Source of the DNA: JBFLVQ01 sp040758525
GTDB lineage: Bacteria; Acidobacteriota; Blastocatellia; Chloracidobacteriales; JADJPF01
DNA length: 13,787 nucleotides
Direction of reading: 5' to 3'
Assembly: GCA_040758525.1 (NCBI GenBank)
Contig: JBFLVQ010000193.1
Location: forward strand, 1 to 13,787
The stretch's first letter is position 1. Every line of letters starts with the position of its first letter. The notes below the pieces were generated by a model. It was not told where the DNA came from. It was given only the letters and a program-made list of their open reading frames with translations, and ran no database searches. The position numbers were made by a program, and so were the translations under genes. This document shows, in pieces, positions 6,266 to 13,267 of this stretch.

Positions 6266-6965
6266 CGAAGAGCTGCGTCAACTCCTCGCCTTGCTTTTCA
6301 AGCCACATCCCTGGCACGGCATTGCTGCTGGTGATGCTGTGCCAGAATTGGTCAATGCTTATATAGAGATCGTTCCAACTGACACAGTAAAGTATGAGAT
6401 CGATAAGCCCTCTGGCCATCTTAAGATCGATCGCCCACAGAAGTACTCTAATCTCTGTCCTACTCTCTATGGCTTTATTCCTCAAACCTATTGTGGTATG
6501 CGGGTAGGAGAATATTGTATGCAGCAGACGGGCCGTAGCCAGATTTATGGCGACCGTGATCCATTAGATATCTGTGTGCTCACAGAACGCCCTATCACAC
6601 ATGGAGATATTCTACTGAAAGTGATTCCAATTGGTGGATTACGCCTTATTGATCGCCAAGAGGCCGATGACAAGATCCTTGCTGTGTTACGGGATGATGC
6701 ACTCTATGGTCAATGGCGCGATATTAGTTTATGTCCACCTACACTTATTGATCGTCTACGACACTATTTTCTTACTTACAAAGAACTGCCTGGTAACGCT
6801 AGCTCACCGGTTGAGATCACTCATGTCTATACACGTGATGAGGCAATGGCTGTGATTAAGGCAAGCATAGAAGATTATCGCGCTGAGTTTGGTGCCCCTG
6901 AGGAACGCTTTGCCCGGCTACATACTTTGCTTGCTGAAAATCAGCGCAACAATACTAATCAGTAG
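6255..6965 (+). CDS. ppa: Family I inorganic pyrophosphatase
   Basis: Hydrolyses pyrophosphate to two phosphates with Mg2+, pulling biosynthetic reactions forward; soluble and cytoplasmic. The family signature is at D100-R-D102-P-L-D105 (YGDRDPLDICV). Upstream are K47/E49 in VKYEIDK, R60, and YGFIPQT (72-78), the counterpart of YGYIPHT. D138-D139-K140 in the next segment match the conserved acidic metal ligands. The 236 residues exceed the roughly 175 of E. coli Ppa. The extra length lies in an N-terminal lead of about 25, an insert of about 19 residues between YGFIPQT and the DxDPxD motif (two Cys inside), and a helical C-terminus. The ATG lies inside the radical SAM gene (11-bp overlap) and lacks a strong ribosome-binding site, so translation is probably coupled. 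It converges on lpxI with a 13-bp gap. Confidence 0.92.
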   Translation: MPASEELRQLLALLFKPHPWHGIAAGDAVPELVNAYIEIVPTDTVKYEIDKPSGHLKIDRPQKYSNLCPTLYGFIPQTYCGMRVGEYCMQQTGRSQIYGDRDPLDICVLTERPITHGDILLKVIPIGGLRLIDRQEADDKILAVLRDDALYGQWRDISLCPPTLIDRLRHYFLTYKELPGNASSPVEITHVYTRDEAMAVIKASIEDYRAEFGAPEERFARLHTLLAENQRNNTNQ

Positions 6966-6978
6966 GTTATTGCAAAAA

Positions 6979-7809
6979 CTATTCTGTCCCGATCACACAT
7001 ATATTATGTTGATTGGCAAGCGCAAGCATCTCTCTACGATCAAAGATAAGGGTTTTGCCAGCCGTAATGGAGAGTGCTGTTGCACCAGCTTTAATCATCG
7101 TTTGAATGGTAGGTAGACCAACTACTGGGACATCAAAACGCATGTCCTGGTTTGGTTTAGCAACCTTGATCACAGTCAATGGACGGCCCTGTGAAAGTGT
7201 ACCAGCGCGTAGCACAGTAGCATCAGTACCTTCCATTGCCTCTACTGCTACCACGGCCCGATCGCTAACAACAATGGTTTGGCCTAGATCTAGCCGCGCG
7301 ATTTCACGCGCTACATAGATGCCATAGTCGATATCAGCACGCTCTGCTTCATTTGGTAGACGCTCAGTAAGTATTCCTATAGGAGCAAGTAGGGGAGTAA
7401 GAAAGGTTGTGGAGTCGATCAGCATAATACCTTCTCCAGCCAGTTCCTTTGCCACGGCGCCAATCAGATTGTTAGTGTTCTTAGTAGCCAAACGGGCTAG
7501 TACTTTGACCATACGTAGATCTGGTATTGCATTACTGAAGATCTGTGTATGTTTGACTTGACCAGCCATTAACGCATGTGTCACGCCCTGTCGCTTAAAG
7601 AACTTGATCAATCGTCCCAATTGGCCTATTCCCATCCACTCTATCGTGCTTGCCTGCGCTGCGATCTCTGGGAAGGTCTCTTCTTTGATTGCTGCTACTA
7701 CCATCTCCACGCCCTGTGTACGCGCTGCCTCAAGAACAAGGAAAGGGAAGCGGCCATTGCCGGCAATCAAGCCATATTTTGCTGGATTTAAGGAGATTGT
7801 TGTGGTCAT
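6979..7809 (-). CDS. lpxI: UDP-2,3-diacylglucosamine pyrophosphatase LpxI
   Basis: Cleaves UDP-2,3-diacylglucosamine to lipid X (2,3-diacylglucosamine 1-phosphate) and UMP in lipid A synthesis, replacing LpxH in many non-gammaproteobacteria; it acts at the inner membrane face. The 276-residue length fits the family. Visible motifs: GLIAGNGRFP (13-22) in the N-terminal domain, AGQVKHTQIF (82-91), and QDMRFDVPVVGLPTI (221-235) in the C-terminal catalytic domain. The Asp residues of that last motif (D222, D226) match the metal/catalytic Asp region known from Caulobacter LpxI. The ATG overlaps the upstream M1 peptidase stop (ATGA), and no strong ribosome-binding site is seen, so translation is likely coupled to the peptidase. 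lpxA, lpxB and other lipid A genes are not adjacent. It is the best evidence here for an LPS-type outer membrane. Confidence 0.93.
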   Translation of the reverse strand: MTTTISLNPAKYGLIAGNGRFPFLVLEAARTQGVEMVVAAIKEETFPEIAAQASTIEWMGIGQLGRLIKFFKRQGVTHALMAGQVKHTQIFSNAIPDLRMVKVLARLATKNTNNLIGAVAKELAGEGIMLIDSTTFLTPLLAPIGILTERLPNEAERADIDYGIYVAREIARLDLGQTIVVSDRAVVAVEAMEGTDATVLRAGTLSQGRPLTVIKVAKPNQDMRFDVPVVGLPTIQTMIKAGATALSITAGKTLIFDRREMLALANQHNICVIGTE

Positions 7810-10280
7810 GCTTGCTTCTCAGACTGGGTCGCTAGTGTACGAATGGCAGTGCAGGCAACACTCTTAATATGATCAATAGCTTCATTCTCTTCAATTGCTT
7901 TCAACAATGGTAGTGCACGCTTGTCACCAAGCTTGCCAAGCGCTTTTACTGATTGTAGACGTACCCGCCAGGAAGGATCCTTGAGTAGTTTGGTGAGATG
8001 TTGATATACCTGTTCATTACCCTTGCCTAACTCGCTCAATGCACGTATGGCTGCTTCTCTGGCTGGTGCTGGACGACCATATTCACTAAAGGTGAGAGCA
8101 TGCGAGATTGCCCGTTTATCTTCTAAATGTGTAAATGCTAGAAAGGTTGCAGAACGGATCACTTCTCGATAGGAATCACGTGATAGTGCACTGGCTAATA
8201 GATCAAATGCGCGTTCGGAACGGGTGTTAGCAATTGCTTGTAGTGCTACTGCTACGACGAAGTAGCTTTGATCGTGTTCAACCACATTATATAAAAAATC
8301 GATCAGTGCATCATCTGGTGGTTGATTACCTAGTCCCCAGACACAAGCGCGGCGCACTCGTGCCGAGCTGTTCTGTTGATAACCTGTCTGTAAAGCATTG
8401 CGAGCATGTACATTGCTTATTTCACCAAGTGTTATTGCTGCTGCTACCCTTACTCCCCAACAAGTATCCTCTTGTAACACAGTTGCTAGCTTATCAATCA
8501 CAGTTTCATCATCATAAGCAGCCAACTCACGCGCTGCGCGCATACGCCCTAGCACTTCACTGTCGTGTTGAAGTTGATATAGATATTCCTGCTTTGATTT
8601 AGTAAAGCGGAGTGTTTTGATCAAATAGTCGCCTTTATCAAAAACAACCATCAATGGCTTGCTATCAAGATGGAAATAGTAGTCTGCTTCAGCACGTTCA
8701 ACCATAATACGTACCAACTGGTTTCCCTTTGTGGTAGTCAGTTCAATATCGACTGGTACGCGGAAGAGTGGGGTTCGATCATCAAGTTGTTGAGTCTGGC
8801 GCACTGTGAGCCGTAATAGACCTGGCCCAGGCTGCCATTCGGTACGCACTTCAAACTCTGGGTATCCACAGCCATAGAGCCACTGCTGAAAAAATGTATC
8901 AAGCTGATATCCAGTCACTTCTTCTATCGCGATCTTTAAGTCGTGTGTCTCTGCAGCCTGGAAAGCATGTTTATGTAAGTAATGCTTGAGCGCTTTGAAG
9001 AATGCTTCATCTCCCAACATATGACGCAGCATATGTAGGATTAGCGCACCTTTCTGATAGGCATGTCGGTCAAATAGATCGATTGCATAATGGCAACAGT
9101 CCGAAATAACCGAGCGACGGTACTCGCCAAGGTCTTGGCGCAGGTATTGATTATGATCCTGTAATAAGTGTAGAGCAGCATCTTCGCGCCCACCTGCCTG
9201 CTCAAGCCAGAGGGCTTCTGCATAGGTAGCAAAGCCTTCATTGAGCCAGTTGTGCTGCCAGGACTTACAGGTAACTAGATTACCATACCACTGATGTGCG
9301 AGTTCATGGGCAATCAGATCATCATAGGAGATATCGTTTGCTACCTGATCATCGGTGAGCACCCAGTCGGTTAAGGTAGTCGCAGAAGTATTCTCCATTC
9401 CTCCAAAAGTGAATTCAGCAACTACCGCTTGGCTGTATTTGGCAAATGGATAGGGATGGCTAAAACGCTCAGCGAAAAAGTGTAACATCGCAGGGGTACG
9501 GCCAAAGATTCTTTCTGCCTTCTCTTTATGATCTTTATAGATATAATAGAGCAGTTCCAGGCCATCAACTTGAGTACGTGTCTCTTCATATTCGCCCACA
9601 ACCAGCGAGAAGAGATAACTTGGATGTGGCTGGTCCTGTTGCCAGTGGAAGGTCTTAGTGCTACGTTTACGGTCTTCGCTTACTTGTATTAGCTGTCCAT
9701 TCGAGAGCGCAATAAAGCGATTGTTAACGGTTACAGACAACTCTGAGCTGTACTTATCGGCAGGCATACTACAGCAGGGAAACCAGTGGGCATTATCGTC
9801 AGGTTGACCTTGTGACCAGACTTGGCAAGGTCGGTTTGGATAGGCATCATCTGGTTCAATGAAGAACAGCCCTTTCTTCGGTTTTGCACTGTAAGCAATG
9901 ATTAATGTGAGTCTCTCCTCACTGGTATAGGCACGCTCAAGCGTAATAATGAGCTGATTGGGATCGGTCTCAAAACTGAGGGGATGGTTATCAAGCAGCA
10001 CTTGGCTAACAGAAAGTCCTACAGCATCAAGTCTTACCTCCTGCAGACCGTTTAAGAATGGCTTTAAGGTAATAGCTGCTTTGCCGCTAATTGCCTTCTC
10101 CTGCTCATTAATCTGTAGGTCTAGTTTAATATGTTCAATATGGAAGCTACGATGGCGCACGGATATTAACTTGCCATCGAATTTCTCTGGTTCAATCTGC
10201 AGCGGTTTGTAGAGATTGATTTCGCTGCTATAGCGTAGTTCAGTGAAGATCGGATGAAAGAGCGCGTCGATCTGTTTCAA
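7806..10280 (-). CDS. M1 family metallo-aminopeptidase with C-terminal HEAT repeats
   Basis: A zinc aminopeptidase that removes N-terminal residues from peptides. Counting from the TTG start (824 aa): the N-terminal beta domain is about 30-230; the substrate-recognising GAMEN-type motif reads GGMEN (293-297); HELAH (325-329) with E348 in LNEGF gives the HExxH-x18-E zinc site; YQKG follows in the helical part. From about 578 to 815 come repeated alpha-helical units of the HEAT type (for example WRVRLQSVKALGKLGDKRALPLL), which replace the ERAP1-like C-terminal domain and probably form a binding scaffold. No signal peptide is visible. An in-frame TTG at 10295 would add 5 residues, but CGGAGG (10294-10289 region) lies within that extension and about 6 nt before TTG 10280, so the latter is preferred. 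It overlaps lpxI by 4 bp. Confidence 0.93.
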   Translation of the reverse strand: MKQIDALFHPIFTELRYSSEINLYKPLQIEPEKFDGKLISVRHRSFHIEHIKLDLQINEQEKAISGKAAITLKPFLNGLQEVRLDAVGLSVSQVLLDNHPLSFETDPNQLIITLERAYTSEERLTLIIAYSAKPKKGLFFIEPDDAYPNRPCQVWSQGQPDDNAHWFPCCSMPADKYSSELSVTVNNRFIALSNGQLIQVSEDRKRSTKTFHWQQDQPHPSYLFSLVVGEYEETRTQVDGLELLYYIYKDHKEKAERIFGRTPAMLHFFAERFSHPYPFAKYSQAVVAEFTFGGMENTSATTLTDWVLTDDQVANDISYDDLIAHELAHQWYGNLVTCKSWQHNWLNEGFATYAEALWLEQAGGREDAALHLLQDHNQYLRQDLGEYRRSVISDCCHYAIDLFDRHAYQKGALILHMLRHMLGDEAFFKALKHYLHKHAFQAAETHDLKIAIEEVTGYQLDTFFQQWLYGCGYPEFEVRTEWQPGPGLLRLTVRQTQQLDDRTPLFRVPVDIELTTTKGNQLVRIMVERAEADYYFHLDSKPLMVVFDKGDYLIKTLRFTKSKQEYLYQLQHDSEVLGRMRAARELAAYDDETVIDKLATVLQEDTCWGVRVAAAITLGEISNVHARNALQTGYQQNSSARVRRACVWGLGNQPPDDALIDFLYNVVEHDQSYFVVAVALQAIANTRSERAFDLLASALSRDSYREVIRSATFLAFTHLEDKRAISHALTFSEYGRPAPAREAAIRALSELGKGNEQVYQHLTKLLKDPSWRVRLQSVKALGKLGDKRALPLLKAIEENEAIDHIKSVACTAIRTLATQSEKQA

Positions 10281-10328
10281 AACCTGCCTCCGCAAAATTT
10301 AGAAATAGGCCGCCGGCAAGAAAGGGCA

Positions 10329-10358
10329 ATTATAGCCTAGCGGACACCTATAGGACAA
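10329..10358 (-). promoter_or_regulatory. Putative promoter for the peptidase-lpxI operon
   Basis: Minus strand: -10 TATAAT (10334-10329), exact consensus, and -35 TTGTCC (10358-10353) with an 18-nt spacer. The predicted start near 10322 gives a leader of about 42 nt before TTG 10280. The -35 lies inside the inverted repeat at 10346-10367. Confidence 0.5.
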
Positions 10359-10367
10359 TCTATAGGT
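10346..10367. promoter_or_regulatory. Perfect inverted repeat in the divergent promoter region, candidate operator
   Basis: ACCTATAG (10346-10353) and CTATAGGT (10360-10367) are exact inverse complements around GACAAT. With one inserted base the symmetry extends outward (GACACCTATAG against GACAACCTATAG read on the other strand). It covers the -35 of the leftward promoter and lies about 29 nt upstream of the rightward -10, so one bound dimer could affect both genes. Confidence 0.5.
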
Positions 10368-10392
10368 TGTCAGACATACCGTCTAACAGTAA

Positions 10393-10401
10393 TGATATAA
10401 T
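10393..10401 (+). promoter_or_regulatory. Extended -10 promoter, probably giving a leaderless transcript
   Basis: TGATATAAT (10393-10401) contains a perfect TATAAT preceded by the TGn extension, which can work without a good -35 element. Transcription should start about 7 nt past 10401, that is at or next to ATG 10409. No Shine-Dalgarno lies before that ATG. Confidence 0.5.
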
Positions 10402-10408
10402 CCCCGTT

Positions 10409-10918
10409 ATGGAGCCGCGAAAATTTACCATACGCGAAGAGAAGCAGCCAAATCGCTGTGATATCTGTCATCAGACAGATCTGTTTGACCCTCATACAGG
10501 TGTATGTGAGCGTTGTAAGTATCTGCCTATCGAGCGACTCACTAACCCTGATATAAACTCGATCCAGATAATTCCTACCTCTCGATTGGCTTCCGTGCTT
10601 GCAGCCAGCTTCTCGTGCTTCTGTATCTCAGCCAGTTTGGCGATTCTACGTGCCGTCTTTGGGCCGGCTGCCGCCTTCAAACTGCCCCTTAGCTTACTAA
10701 ATGAATATCAACCCTTCCTCTTAGGAATGTTAACACTCAGCCTGCTCAATATATTTATCGGCATAGCAGTCAATCGTTGGTGCTCCGATCGTTACAATGA
10801 ACGATTGGATTACCGTATATCGGCACTAGGCACATTCTGTTCAGCGATAGGTTTGATTGGAGGAGTTGTGGGGCTGATTTTTGCTGTAGTAAATTTGCTA
10901 CGTATGATCCTCTTTTGA
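10409..10918 (+). CDS. Zinc-ribbon protein with three predicted membrane helices (169 aa)
   Basis: No family recognised. The soluble N-terminal part has C17-x2-C20 and C33-x2-C36 separated by 12 residues (CDIC ... CERC), a typical zinc ribbon. Membrane segments follow at about 60-82, 102-121 and 140-166. Short charged loops (NRWCSDRYNERLDYR, 122-136) separate the second and third. The frame is open upstream to TTG 10367, which would give 183 aa, but only a weak AGGA lies before that TTG. The extended -10 at 10393-10401 would lie inside the longer ORF and place the transcript start at ATG 10409, so the shorter form is chosen. It is divergent from the peptidase gene and separated by 119 bases from the kinase gene downstream, which has its own ribosome-binding site. 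A membrane-anchored metal or sensing role is possible but unproven. Confidence 0.75.
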   Translation: MEPRKFTIREEKQPNRCDICHQTDLFDPHTGVCERCKYLPIERLTNPDINSIQIIPTSRLASVLAASFSCFCISASLAILRAVFGPAAAFKLPLSLLNEYQPFLLGMLTLSLLNIFIGIAVNRWCSDRYNERLDYRISALGTFCSAIGLIGGVVGLIFAVVNLLRMILF

Positions 10919-11037
10919 AAATTTTCGACCGGATATCTTGAGACTATACAATTACTTTGAATTGCGGTAGTATTTCACTTTACGGCGATTGCGACCCCTA
11001 TCGCAGACCGGTCCGGTGTTGTACAAGGAGCAAGATG

Positions 11038-13074
11038 ATGAAACAGTGTCCTTCCTGCGGTCGAGAGTACAAAGAGCAGATGGCTTTCTGCCCCTTTGAT
11101 GGGCAGACTCTCGTGGAAAAACTTGAAACAGAGAGATTGCTTGACGACAAGTATCGTCTGGATGAGAAGATTGGCGAAGGCGGGATGGGCAAAGTTTATC
11201 GTGCCACGCATGTCCACATGGACACCACGGTCGCAATTAAGATACTCAATTCTGATATGGTCTCTGATCAGACAGCAGTAGAGCGTTTCCGTCGTGAGGC
11301 GCGCGCTGCTGCTCAGATACGCCACCCTAATGCGGTGGCCGTGACCGATTTTGGTGTCGAGAAAGATTCTGGGACAGTCTATCTGGTAATGGAATTTCTT
11401 GAAGGCCATGATCTGCGGCAAAAGATGCGGCGGCAGCAACTCTCTTTTGAAGATCTTCTGATTATTATGCATCAGACCTGCTCAGCCGTGCATGCTGCAC
11501 ACTCTAAAGGGATCATACATCGTGATCTGAAGCCGGATAATATCTGGTTAATGAAGAACGAAGATGGCAATGAGATCGTAAAAGTGCTCGACTTTGGTAT
11601 TGCCAAGTTAAAGAGCAAGGAGGCTACCACTCTTACTGGACAAGGTATGATTGTTGGCACGCCCTACTATATGTCTCCAGAACAGTGCTCTGGAGCAGAG
11701 TTAGATGCTCGTTCGGATGTTTACAGTCTTGGTGTAATCCTTTACGAGATGCTCTCAGGGCAAGTACCTTTCCGTGCCGCCAATCCAGTAGGGATTGTAC
11801 TACAGCACATCAGTGAACCACCCGCTCCGATACGCGAGTTAAGACCAGATGTTCCCCCGCAAGTAGAAGATGTGGTGATGCGTGCACTGCAGAAGAAGCC
11901 AGATAATCGTCAATCTTCAGCCATACAGTTAGCACAGGAACTGGAGATGGCACTGGTTTCATCCGGTATTGATGTGCGTGTGCCAGGTGTTTATACGCCC
12001 CAGTCGGCCTTCTCTATGCCGCCTCTTGATGCACAAGCATTAACCCGCAATACAGCAGGATTAATGGGAGGAATGGCTACCGGCCAGACTGCCAAGCCGA
12101 CCACAGGACAGCTCTCTACTGCCACACAGACCAATGATACTATCGGCATTGCAGGACAACGTGCTCCTTCTGGTCCGCTCTCATCCCGTGTTACTACAGG
12201 TGAATCACGCGCACCACAAACCGGTGGCATGCTCTTTAGCAGCTCTACCGAGATGCAGAAGCAGGGTCAGAGTAAGATGGTGATTGCAGTTGCTGCTACT
12301 ATTGTAGTGGTAGTATTAGCAGTTGCTGGTATCTGGTTATCTAGTAGGGGGACGACTCCACCAAAACCTCAGCCACCTATTGAAAATAAGACTAATAAAC
12401 CGCCTGAAGTGCCGATCGGGATGGTACTCATTCCTGCTGGTAAGTTTATGATGGGTAACGATGGCAGTGAGTATGAACGACCTGAACACGAAGTCACGAT
12501 GCAGACTTTCTACATCGATAAGCAAGAAGTGACCAATGGTGAGTATTACGAGTTTGTGAAAGCCACTAAGCATTCGCCACCACCACATTGGGTAAATGGC
12601 AATTTCCCTGCCGGCGAAGCCAAGTATCCTGTTACCAATGTAAGTTGGGATGATGCCAGTGCTTATGCTAAATGGGCAAGTAAGCGTCTACCTACTGAGG
12701 CTGAGTGGGAGTATGCTGCGCGTGGCACGGAAAAGCGGCTCTATCCTTGGGGTAATGAGTATAGTCCAGAAAATTCCAATTCCAAGGATGCCAAAAAGAA
12801 TAGTCCTGAGCCAGTAGGCAGCCGTACACAAGGTGCTAGTCCTTTTGGTGTGCTTGATATGGCTGGCAATGTCTGGGAATGGACAGCAGATGAGTTCTAC
12901 ACCTACCCAGGTAATGATTCTACCGCTAATCCCAGTCTAAAAGGATTGAAGATTATTCGTGGAGGTAGCTTCAAATCCGATAAAGAGAACCTTACTACCT
13001 ATTTCCGCCAAATGATCGGGGCTGATAAAGCCGATACTGCACTAGGATTCCGCTGCGCTAAATCTCTTCCTTAA
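11038..13074 (+). CDS. Receptor-type Ser/Thr protein kinase with zinc ribbon and degenerate FGE-sulfatase domain
   Basis: A 678-residue Hanks-type kinase. Order: zinc-ribbon-like CPSC (4-7) with CPFDG (18-22), where Asp may replace a fourth Cys; kinase domain about 39-305 with GEGGMGKVY (46-54), catalytic K68, HRDLKPDN (161-168, D163), DFG (185-187), GTPYYMSPEQ and RSDVYSLG; a Thr/Ser/Gln-rich linker (about 320-410); one membrane helix (about 414-436); a Pro-rich stalk; and an FGE-sulfatase-type domain (about 460-675) predicted outside the cytoplasm. All kinase catalytic motifs look intact. In the FGE domain the segment that carries both catalytic Cys in true formylglycine-generating enzymes reads GGSFKSDKENL, so it should be catalytically dead and perhaps a ligand sensor. 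AAGGAG (11025-11030) is 7 nt before ATG 11038, with ATG 11035 an alternative; an open frame back to 10957 precedes the ribosome-binding site. A TACAAT box (10947-10952) could be its -10. Confidence 0.93.
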   Translation: MKQCPSCGREYKEQMAFCPFDGQTLVEKLETERLLDDKYRLDEKIGEGGMGKVYRATHVHMDTTVAIKILNSDMVSDQTAVERFRREARAAAQIRHPNAVAVTDFGVEKDSGTVYLVMEFLEGHDLRQKMRRQQLSFEDLLIIMHQTCSAVHAAHSKGIIHRDLKPDNIWLMKNEDGNEIVKVLDFGIAKLKSKEATTLTGQGMIVGTPYYMSPEQCSGAELDARSDVYSLGVILYEMLSGQVPFRAANPVGIVLQHISEPPAPIRELRPDVPPQVEDVVMRALQKKPDNRQSSAIQLAQELEMALVSSGIDVRVPGVYTPQSAFSMPPLDAQALTRNTAGLMGGMATGQTAKPTTGQLSTATQTNDTIGIAGQRAPSGPLSSRVTTGESRAPQTGGMLFSSSTEMQKQGQSKMVIAVAATIVVVVLAVAGIWLSSRGTTPPKPQPPIENKTNKPPEVPIGMVLIPAGKFMMGNDGSEYERPEHEVTMQTFYIDKQEVTNGEYYEFVKATKHSPPPHWVNGNFPAGEAKYPVTNVSWDDASAYAKWASKRLPTEAEWEYAARGTEKRLYPWGNEYSPENSNSKDAKKNSPEPVGSRTQGASPFGVLDMAGNVWEWTADEFYTYPGNDSTANPSLKGLKIIRGGSFKSDKENLTTYFRQMIGADKADTALGFRCAKSLP

Positions 13075-13120
13075 GAAGAGGAATTTCCCTTAATTGTGTA
13101 AACCTACCAGATTGAAAATA

Positions 13121-13160
13121 GCCTGATTGTGAATTTTTTCTGAAAAGGACACAGTCAGGC
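13121..13160. repeat. Long hairpin between the kinase gene and the next ORF
   Basis: GCCTGATTGTG (13121-13131) and CACAGTCAGGC (13150-13160) pair over 11 positions in RNA (one G-U), with a loop that holds TTTTC next to GAAAA. Only a short TTTT follows, 8 nt after the stem, so it is an imperfect intrinsic terminator for the kinase transcript or a regulatory leader structure. The 13075-13267 gap otherwise shows a TATAGT box (13175-13180) without a matching -35. Confidence 0.45.
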
Positions 13161-13267
13161 GATCACATTTTCTGTATAGTCTTTAAGAAAAATAGTCCTG
13201 ATCGGGTGTAGTGTATATTCTCTGATTTGCCTAGCATTTATTCGATTTATTCTGATTACGGTGCAGT

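Noticed and set aside
6966..6978. Bidirectional terminator between the convergent pyrophosphatase and lpxI genes
   Set aside because: The 13-bp gap and its flanks show no convincing hairpin with T-runs on either side.
8234..8602. 122-codon plus-strand ORF inside the M1 peptidase gene
   Set aside because: It lies antisense to the HEAT-repeat region, whose coding is clear, and shows no family motif.
10367..10408. TTG start giving a 183-aa version of the zinc-ribbon membrane protein
   Set aside because: It has only a weak AGGA upstream, overlaps the inverted repeat, and contains the extended -10 box that would serve ATG 10409. It is kept as a less likely alternative.
10957..11037. N-terminal extension of the kinase with extra Cys residues
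   Set aside because: The AAGGAG ribosome-binding site lies inside this stretch just before ATG 11035/11038, and the extension is unlike the kinase family N-terminus.
10975..11472. 165-codon minus-strand ORF over the kinase N-terminus
   Set aside because: It is antisense to the zinc ribbon and glycine-rich loop of the kinase and has no supporting start signals.
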